Source: CAWUJK01 sp963922865 (GTDB lineage Bacteria > Patescibacteriota > Gracilibacteria > BD1-5 > UBA6164). From it: 5,838 nt of DNA. Each line of letters starts with the position of its first letter. Position 1 is the stretch's first letter. Where the stretch lies: assembly GCA_963922865.1 (NCBI GenBank), contig CAWUJK010000048.1:1-5838 (forward strand), given 5' to 3'. Below, piece after piece: positions 1 through 5,838 of this stretch. The notes beneath the pieces were generated by a model. It searched no databases. It had not been told where the DNA came from and saw nothing but the letters and a program-made list of their open reading frames with translations. The translations under genes were made by a program, and so were the position numbers.

Positions 1-1127
1 TACCCCTACCAGATGAGAAGAGACTAGAGATAAAAGATTGAGCAACAACAATAGCAATTCAATGATATGTATGAAAGAGTGTGATAGAAACAATATGATA
101 TACATCTCAGTGACTAGACCCGAAAGATAATATACATTATAGTTATTATCTAACAAGTGATAGAAAATACTTTCAGCTACTGGCATATTTAGAAGAAGAC
201 CCTGATTTAAGTTTATTAAGATGAAATTCTTTATATACTATAGCAAAATGAATGGATTATGAGAATAGATATCCATATGTATATTGAAGGAAACTATGAA
301 TACTAACTACAAATAAAAATGAGCCAATCCAAGAAGTTCAATCAGGCTCACTAAATATATCTAATGTATGAACAACAAAGAATTATAAATCATACTTAAA
401 GACAAATGAAATAATAACATGAAGTTGAATAATATTCAAAAATTTATGAAAAATAGCGAAGTCTTGATGAAGATGATGGTGAGTTGTCAATAATAAATTA
501 GTATATAGTAATTTAGATTTGAAAGAGTTAACATGATACGAAAAATCATGTAAAGAAATACTAAATAAATGATACTCAAATAAAGATTGATTATATGATA
601 TAAACCTAACTTGAAGCTCTAAAATAAAGGTATATTGTGATATGACTACTGATTGATGAGGATGGATGATTTTTGCTAGAGTGTATTGAAAAAATCTCAA
701 TCTCAAATACTGATTTGATAATTTGGATAATTGATATAGTTTAGAAAAACATACATTTAAAAATATAGAATGATTCAAATTTAATGATATGTTAATGCTC
801 AGACACGATAATTGAAATTTTCACTCAATAAAAGGTGGTAATTATACTTGGCCATCTTGGTGATCTTACAATTCTTGAAACTGATATACCATATGAAATC
901 ATCCCACTAAATCTTGAGCTTTTATAAGATGATATGATGGAGATTCTTGAAAGCATTTTCAGTTTTGTTTTCATGATTTACATAATGATGAATGTTGATA
1001 TTTAAATGGTTCTTCTCCAGATTGAGAAAATTATTGAGATGCATGATGAAATGATTCTCAAAATATGGTTTGGAAGTGAATTTTATTTGATCCAACATGA
1101 ATTACTATAGATTTTGGAATAAGATAA
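1..1127 (+). CDS. Pseudopilin-like surface protein with C-terminal fibrinogen-like (YCDxxxxGGGW) domain, 5'-truncated
   Basis: The frame is open from the window edge (first full codon at 3) to TAA at 1125-1127, giving at least 374 residues, with about 42 in-frame TGA read as Gly. The visible N-terminal part (to about position 360) contains GYVGKSVIETIGY, DPKD, YYLTSDRKYFQLLAYLEE and YPYVYGRKLGIL. I recognise this layout from CPR type IV pilin/pseudopilin-like proteins, whose methylated N-terminal helix would lie outside the window. After a linker, SCKEIL (about 546-563) opens a fibrinogen-like domain. Its hallmark YCDMTTDGGGW is at 633-665, with two of the three Gly encoded by TGA. The remainder is rich in G/N/D (for example GDAGGNDSQN) and ends ITIDFGIR. 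Four cysteines (codons at 549, 636, 966, 993) could form two disulfides, which fits an extracellular location. Likely role: adhesin or minor pilin subunit. The domain family is secure; the pilin assignment is good but lacks its N-terminus; the ligand is unknown. Confidence 0.85.
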
Positions 1128-1207
1128 ATAATATTAATTCTAGTTCTTTTTTGTTTTTTCTTACATTATCTATATAATTAATAACAATAATTTTTTCAGT
1201 ATAAATA

Positions 1208-1261
1208 AATGATGAAATTATTAAGTAAATAATAAATTATTTATTTAGTTATTTCATTATT
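1208..1261. other. Long AT-rich hairpin between the pilin-like gene and pnp
   Basis: Arms 1208-1231 and 1238-1261 are complementary over 24 positions around a 6-nt loop (1232-1237). There is one true mismatch and three G-U pairs in the RNA reading. The stem holds few G or C, and no clean U-tract follows, so it is not a textbook intrinsic terminator. It lies 44 nt before the pnp start. It could end the upstream transcript, protect its 3' end, or, if pnp is transcribed from further upstream, form a leader stem-loop. Low base complexity makes chance pairing more likely, so function is uncertain. Confidence 0.5.
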
Positions 1262-1291
1262 CATTCTAAAAAAATTATTCTAAGTTTATAT

Positions 1292-1297
1292 TATAAT
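1292..1297 (+). promoter_or_regulatory. Candidate -10 box (TATAAT) for pnp
   Basis: A perfect TATAAT ends 8 nt before the pnp ATG. Transcription would be expected to start about 6-8 nt after the box, essentially at the start codon, giving a leaderless or near-leaderless mRNA. This agrees with the absence of any Shine-Dalgarno sequence. No convincing -35 hexamer lies at 16-18 nt (that stretch is an A-run), and TATAAT is easy to find by chance in such AT-rich DNA. Confidence 0.4.
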
Positions 1298-1305
1298 TTT
1301 TTACT

Positions 1306-3537
1306 ATGATATGATTATCAGATAAAAACGCTACTAAAATATCTCCATTAAAAAAAACTTATAAAATAGAAAGGAAGGAATACACTTTTGAGTCAGGTAA
1401 AATATGATTACTGACAAGCGGAGCTGTTTCTATGAGTGATACGCAAGATAATATACTTTTCACATCAGCTGGTTTCAAAACCGAATGACTAAATGAAAAA
1501 GCTGATTTTTTTCCACTTGTGGTTGATTTTCAGGAAAAATTTTATGCAACAGGTTTAATAGGATGAAATAGATTTCAAAGAAGAGAGGCAAGACCAAGCG
1601 ATTCAGCTATACTCACAGCAAGACTTATAGATAGACCTATTAGACCTATGTTTCCTAAATGAATAGTAAATGATACTCAAATACTTTTAACTGTTCTTTC
1701 AGCGTCTTGAGAAAAAGAACTTTGAAGCTGGGGAATTACTTGAGCGTCTTTAGCTCTTATGATGAGTTGAGCGCCTTTTGAATGACCGGTTTCAGGAATA
1801 AAAATAATCATGGATGAGAATGGGGCGTTTATATCAGACCCTTCTATAAAAGAGGAAGAAAATGCTAAGCTAAACTTAGTCGTTGCTGGAACTCTTGATG
1901 CAATTACTATGGTAGAAGCTTGAGCTAACAGCGTGAGTGATGCTGAAATGCTAGACTGACTAGAATTTGCCCATAGGGTAGTTAAAAATATTTGTAATGC
2001 TCAAATAGATTATATAGATGCTTACAAAAAACAATTTTGAATACCCCAACTAGAGGTAACTTTTAATAATCCAGACATGTCACTTTATGAATTAACAAAA
2101 GATTTTTTAAGCCAAGAAAAACTAGAAAAGCTTTATGATTTATGAAAAAAAGAGTTTCAAAAAGAACTTGATAAATTGGATATAGAATTAAAAGAATTAT
2201 TTTTAGAAAAAAATTTAATAACACAGGAAGATGACTCTAGTTTTGTATGAGCGCTTGTTTACAAAAGAGTAAAAGAAATAATGAGAAAAAATATATTAGA
2301 AAAAGATAGAAGATTAGATTGAAGAGCTATAAATGAAGTAAGAGATATTGTTTGAGAAGTTTGACTTCTCCCAAGAACTCATGGTTCAGCACTTTTTCAA
2401 AGAGGTATGACACAAGCTCTAAGTGTTACTACTTTATGATGACCAGATGATAAAATAACAGTTGAATGAATGATGCCTGAAAGTTCAAAAAGATATATGC
2501 ATCACTACAATTTTCCACCTTATTCAGTAGGGGAGGTTAGGATGATGAGATGAGTTGGTAGAAGGGAAATATGACACTGAGCACTGGCAGAAAGAGCTTT
2601 AATGCCAGTATTACCAACACAAGAAGAATTTCCATATACTATGAGAGTAGTTTCTGAAATTACTACTTGTAATTGATCTAGTTCTATGGCATCTGTTTGC
2701 TGATCTTCTATGAGTCTTATGCAAGCCTGAGTTCCTATTAAATCACCAGTTTGTTGAGTTGCTATGGGTATGATTTATGATGAACAAACTTGAAACTATA
2801 AAATTCTTAGCGATATACAAGCACAAGAAGATTTTCTTTGAGATATGGATTTTAAACTAGCTAGAAGCAAAGATGGTATTACAGCTTTACAACTTGATGT
2901 AAAAATCAAAGGTTTGAAAATGAATATATTTAAAGAAGCGCTTAAAAAATGACATGAAGCAATAGACTATATTGCTGGTAAAATTTATAATATTATCCCT
3001 AAATCTAATGAAAAATTGTCTCCATATGCACCACTGATTATGTCTATATCTATTCCAGAGGATAAAATAAGAGAAATCATAGGTAAAGGCTGAGAAAATG
3101 TACAAAGACTTGAGGCTTTATATGATGTAAAAATATCTATAGCAGATGATGGTATTACAACTATAACAGCCAAAAATCAAGATTGATGAAATAGTACAAT
3201 AGATGAAATAAAGCAAATGCTTTGGGTACCTGAAGTGGGTTATAAGGATAGTTGAAAAGTAGTAAAAATTATTGATTGAGTGTGAGCTATAGTTGAATAT
3301 AAATGAAAAAACTCTTGAATGATTCATATTTCTAAATTATCTTCTTGACATGTATCAAAAGTTGAAGATGTTGTAAAGGTTTGAGATTTGGTAGAATTTG
3401 AAATTATACAAGTTGATTTAGATAAAGGTAGAGTTTGATTAAAAAGAATTGTTAGTAAGAAAGAAATAGAAAAGTTTGAGCAGAGTAAAAAAACTATGCA
3501 AACCAAAACTTCTTTAGATAATAAACAACAAAAATAA
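1306..3537 (+). CDS. pnp: Polynucleotide phosphorylase (PNPase), 743 aa, UGA=Gly
   Basis: Phosphorolytic 3'-to-5' exoribonuclease, normally a cytoplasmic homotrimer that degrades RNA to nucleoside diphosphates. The first RNase PH domain carries FFPLVVDF, then RREARPSD and ARLIDRPIRPMF (about residues 92-116). A helical linker leads to RRLDGR (335-340) and the second, catalytic RNase PH domain. That domain has LPRTHGSALF, HYNFPPYSVGE (400-410), GRREIGHG (418-425), the phosphate-binding NGSSSMASVCG (456-466) and LGDMDFK. D509 and D515 correspond to the two catalytic aspartates. A KH domain with GKGG (593-596) and an S1 domain (about 645-722) follow. About 42 glycines are TGA against about 22 GGN. 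ATG 1306 is the only plausible start, since TAA at 1294-1296 closes the frame just upstream. There is no Shine-Dalgarno. Length and domain order are normal and no key residue is missing. Confidence 0.98.
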
Positions 3538-3560
3538 GTTAATAATCTTAAACTAAAACT

Positions 3561-4130
3561 ATGTTAGAAAAAGAAATTAAAATTCTTGAAATTGATGTAG
3601 AAAGCTTGCAAACCAAACTTGAAAATCTGTGAGCTAAAAAAACTTTTGAATGATATATTCATGATGTTTATTATGATTTTCCTTGAGAATCTTGAGATAA
3701 AATGGAAGCAAATAATAGGCTTTTTAGGGTTAGAAAAAAATGAGATATTCATATGTATACTATAAAAAGAAAAAGAGATAAAGCGGAAGAATGATGAGAA
3801 AAATGACTAAAAATTGCCGATGAATGAGAAAGAGAAATTACGGATGTTGATAGTTTTACCAAGGTTTTAGAAAAATATGGTATGGTAGAGACTAGAGAAA
3901 AAAAGAAATATAGGATAAGTTATAAGCTAGATAATATCGAGTTTGATATAGATGATTATTTTTATGGTGAAGATAAAGATTTGATACCACCTTTACTTGA
4001 AATAGAGGCTTCTACTAAAGAAGAAATTTGAGAATGGATTAAAAAGCTTTGATTAGAAAAACATAGGCAGGAAAAGTGGGGTAGTAGGAAATTATTTAAA
4101 TACTATGGTGTGGAGTATAAATGGCTTTAA
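3561..4130 (+). CDS. CYTH-domain protein (class IV adenylate cyclase CyaB / triphosphatase-like), 189 aa
   Basis: The CYTH / triphosphate tunnel fold binds a triphosphate substrate with metal inside a beta-barrel. The N-terminal ExExK signature is present as EKEIK (residues 3-7). It is followed by a short helix with LENLGAKK, then HDVYYDFP (substrate loop), RLFRVRKK (53-60) and TIKRKR (67-72) as basic strands, EREI (90-93), KKKYRISYKL (114-123), and LLEIEA with acidic residues E147 and E149. The full charged-residue ladder suggests an active enzyme. The N-terminus most resembles the CyaB / thiamine-triphosphatase branch, but cAMP synthesis, tripolyphosphatase, ThTPase or RNA 5'-triphosphatase activity cannot be told apart by eye. 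Eleven in-frame TGA are read as Gly. An in-frame TAA at 3549-3551 fixes ATG 3561 as the start; no Shine-Dalgarno is seen. It begins 23 nt after pnp, so co-transcription is likely. Confidence 0.9.
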
Positions 4131-4222
4131 AATATAACATAAATTATGTGCTATAATAAAAGAAATTTTTAGAGACACAGGTTTAGTTTAGAGATTATAA
4201 AAACTGTTATTTAATTTTGGCT
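4131..4222. other. Intergenic spacer between convergent genes
   Basis: This 92-nt gap separates the stop of the CYTH gene (plus) from the stop of the membrane-protein gene (minus). Both transcription units should end here. I found only a weak short stem (ACATA/TATGT near 4137-4149) and a direct repeat of TTAGAGA, with no strong GC-rich hairpin and U-tract on either strand. Termination here is inferred from gene orientation, not seen. Confidence 0.4.
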
Positions 4223-4753
4223 TTATTTTTTTAGTATGTATTCTATTAATCATAATATCAAAATTAACAAAGGAAAAAATAAAAATATATAAAAAAGTAT
4301 GTTACTATCTAAAACAGCACCTAATCACATTGTGGGCCAAATTCATATGGTAAATATTAAAAAGTATAATGAAAATAATATGTAAAAATGAAATAAAAAT
4401 ATACTCTCTTTATTTTTTAAAAAATAAAATCATAGTAAGAATATTAATACTAATATAAGAAAAAATAGATTTATTTGATAATTTTCACTAAATACAAAAT
4501 CAATGAATATAATAAATACTAAACATCAATACATAAATAAATTTAAAAGTATCAAATTATTATCAATAACATAATTTGATACTTTTTTAAAACTATATAG
4601 TTTCAAAAAGTGTAAAATTATTATCAATAACATAATGATATAAGCTATTAAAAAATATATAAATATATTATTTATTAAAAAATAAAATAAACATATATAC
4701 ATAAATATAAATAATCCCCAAATAAAAAGTAATGGTCTTATTAATTTTCTCAT
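4223..4753 (-). CDS. Small multi-pass membrane protein, about six TM segments, 176 aa, unknown function
   Basis: I do not recognise the family. On the minus strand ATG (4753-4751) opens a frame to TAA (4225-4223) with five in-frame TGA read as Gly (residues 76, 108, 137, 143, 168). A standard-code caller would stop at residue 75. The protein starts MRKLIRP and is dominated by I/L/F/Y, with hydrophobic stretches at about 7-28, 29-50, 68-88, 95-112, 117-138 and 150-172. Charges cluster at KLYSFKK (51-57), FLKNKE (111-116) and the C-terminal YILKK. No signal sequence, catalytic motif or transporter signature is visible. It starts 11 nt after the stop of the large minus-strand gene, so the two are almost certainly co-transcribed, and it could be an immunity, anchoring or export partner. 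An in-frame TAA upstream (4771-4769) leaves 4753 as the only ATG start; no Shine-Dalgarno is present. Confidence 0.85.
4545..4586. repeat. Perfect 16-bp inverted repeat inside the membrane-protein gene
   Basis: Arms 4545-4560 and 4571-4586 are exact reverse complements separated by 10 nt (4561-4570). The arm reads AAAAGTATCAAATTAT. It lies within the coding sequence between the second and third membrane segments, where the protein reads KVSNYVIDNNLILL. On the minus strand the mRNA would form a stable-for-its-composition hairpin in the coding region. Confidence 0.8.
4545..4636. repeat. 31-nt direct repeat, period 61 nt, inside the membrane-protein gene
   Basis: Copies at 4545-4575 and 4606-4636 match at 28 of 31 positions, with an identical 22-nt core (4554-4575 and 4615-4636, reading AAATTATTATC and onward). 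The offset of 61 nt is not a multiple of three, so the two copies are translated in different frames: the minus-strand product gives IIMLLIII from one and YVIDNNL from the other. The first copy overlaps the inverted repeat. This could be a local duplication or a small repeat unit inserted in the gene. Confidence 0.8.
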
Positions 4754-4764
4754 ACTTATATAAA

Positions 4765-5838
4765 TTAATTAGTTAACTCTTTTATTTCTGAACTCCAAGT
4801 ATATTCAGTTCAATCTAAATTTAACTCATGATAATATCATAAAGAATTTAGAGTTCATCATGGTACATTCCAATAATTAGCATTTTTATCAAAATCATAT
4901 GTATCTGAAAATTTAACAATGCTATATAATTTATTATCTGCTGATTTATACAAATATGTTTGATACCAGGTATTGTGAACAGCAAAAAATAAATCTATAT
5001 CTCATGTTGATAATTCAAATCATAAACTTGGTTTTATTTTTTTTCAATTTTTATATTTATATATACTGATATCAATTTTTTCTCATTTTCTAAGATTATA
5101 GTTTTTACTTCTATTTATGATATCCTTTTTTATTTTTTTATATCAATTACTATTTTTTAATTTTTTAGAAATCCAATGATTTGTATCATAAAATTCATCT
5201 CATCTTGGTCAATTTAAAAATTTTTCTAACATATATCAAGAAACAGGGAGAGTTTCTTTTTTAAATTTATTAAATCAAATTTTAGAATTTCAAAAGTCTG
5301 CCATAGCTTGAAGTATTTTATCAACAGAAACATCCTTAATATCTTTTTTAACATCATAAATTTTTTGGTTTATTTGCTTGTAATTATCATTATAACCTTT
5401 ATTAAACCATATATACTTTAATATGTTTTGAAAATCTATATATCACCTATTATTTATTTCTACTCAACTATTTATATTCGTCAAATTTACTTCACTATCA
5501 TAATACACTAAAAGTTTATTTTTGTAATAGTATTTATCATTTCAAAGTATAAAGTATGGTCTTAATCTATTTAAACTTATTCAACTCTCTTTTGTAAATG
5601 CTATTATATATTCTCCATCTTTTTGTAGTTTTAATTCTTGAAATTCCACTTTTCATTCTAGTGTTTCATATTCTACTCATACTTTATCTACTTTTCAAGT
5701 TATTTTAAATTTCATTCATCATACTGAGTCTTTTTTTATTTTCTCTGTGTAAATTAAACTCTCAAATTTTTGTGAAATTTCCTCCTCACTCCCTCCACCA
5801 ATTCATCATCCATCAAGCCCTGTATCTCAATCCCTATT
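4765..5838 (-). CDS. C-terminal 357 aa of a large unrecognised protein with glycine-rich linker; candidate effector
   Basis: I cannot name the family. The minus-strand frame is open from the window edge (5838) to TAA (4767-4765), with about 26 in-frame TGA read as Gly; the N-terminus is outside. Numbering from the edge, residues 3-20 form a Gly-rich acidic linker (GGGIGGGSEEE), typical of a hinge between domains. Residues 21-130 look beta-rich, with KITGKVDKVGVEYETLEGKV. Residues 147-190 look helical and Lys-rich. A C-terminal beta-rich region (about 265-350) has STGDIDLFFAV, FSDTYDFD (310-317) and LDGTEYTW. I have a loose memory of DxYDF-type C-termini in secreted toxin-like proteins but cannot verify it. 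No membrane segment is present in the visible part. The 11-nt spacing to the six-TM gene downstream makes an operon very likely. Alternatives are a surface or structural protein, or a CPR cell-envelope protein. Confidence 0.8.

Noticed and set aside
383..778. Minus-strand 131-aa open frame
   Set aside because: It lies antisense to the fibrinogen-domain gene and is a shadow of that gene. The plus-strand frame has clear family motifs; this one has none.
1128..1305. Riboswitch or small RNA in the gap before pnp
   Set aside because: Apart from the AT-rich hairpin and T-runs, no conserved riboswitch core or tRNA-like cloverleaf is visible.
1306..3537. UGA=Trp (mycoplasma-type code 4)
   Set aside because: TGA aligns with invariant Gly in PNPase and never with a Trp position, while TGG is used where Trp is expected, for example at the end of the GGGW motif (663-665).
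2887..3752. Several 60-72 aa minus-strand open frames over pnp and the CYTH gene
   Set aside because: They are antisense to well-supported genes with diagnostic domains (catalytic RNase PH, KH, S1, CYTH) and have no recognisable content of their own.
4876..4911. Colicin M-like active-site motif (DxYDx5HR) in the large minus-strand protein
   Set aside because: DTYDFDKNA matches the first part, but the essential His-Arg is replaced by Asn-Tyr, so lipid II phosphatase activity is not supported.
1..5838. Genes broken by many stop codons, suggesting pseudogenes
   Set aside because: All the apparent internal stops are TGA, never TAA or TAG, and they fall on conserved glycines. This is a changed code, not decay.

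Overview
This AT-rich window comes from a bacterium that reads UGA as glycine (genetic code 25), so it belongs to the Gracilibacteria (BD1-5) or Absconditabacteria (SR1) part of the Candidate Phyla Radiation. The evidence is direct. Read with the standard code, all five genes break into fragments. Read with UGA=Gly, five long open frames appear, and in-frame TGA falls on glycines that are invariant in known families (polynucleotide phosphorylase, its KH-domain GKGG loop, and the YCDxxxxGGGW fibrinogen-like motif). Tryptophan is always TGG. The sequence cannot decide between the two lineages.

Layout. Plus strand: (1) 1-1127 is the 3' part of a pseudopilin-like surface protein with a C-terminal fibrinogen-like domain; its N-terminus lies outside the window. 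(2) 1128-1305 is an AT-rich gap with a long hairpin and a TATAAT box close to the next start codon. (3) 1306-3537 is a complete pnp gene (PNPase, 743 aa). (4) 3561-4130 is a CYTH-fold protein (CyaB / triphosphate tunnel metalloenzyme, 189 aa), 23 nt behind pnp and probably in its operon. Positions 4131-4222 separate convergent genes. Minus strand: (5) 5838-4765 is the C-terminal 357 residues of a large unrecognised protein with a glycine-rich linker. (6) 4753-4223 follows 11 nt later and encodes a 176-aa protein with about six membrane segments, which standard-code gene calling would cut at residue 75.

How it may fit together. pnp and the CYTH gene look like a housekeeping RNA/nucleotide-phosphate pair. 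The pilin-like fibrinogen-domain protein fits surface attachment in an episymbiotic or predatory CPR cell. The minus-strand pair has the architecture of a secreted or surface effector followed by a small multi-pass membrane partner. A toxin/immunity pair is one reading, but it is inference from layout only.

None of the three visible starts has a Shine-Dalgarno sequence. No tRNA, rRNA, CRISPR array or transposase was seen.
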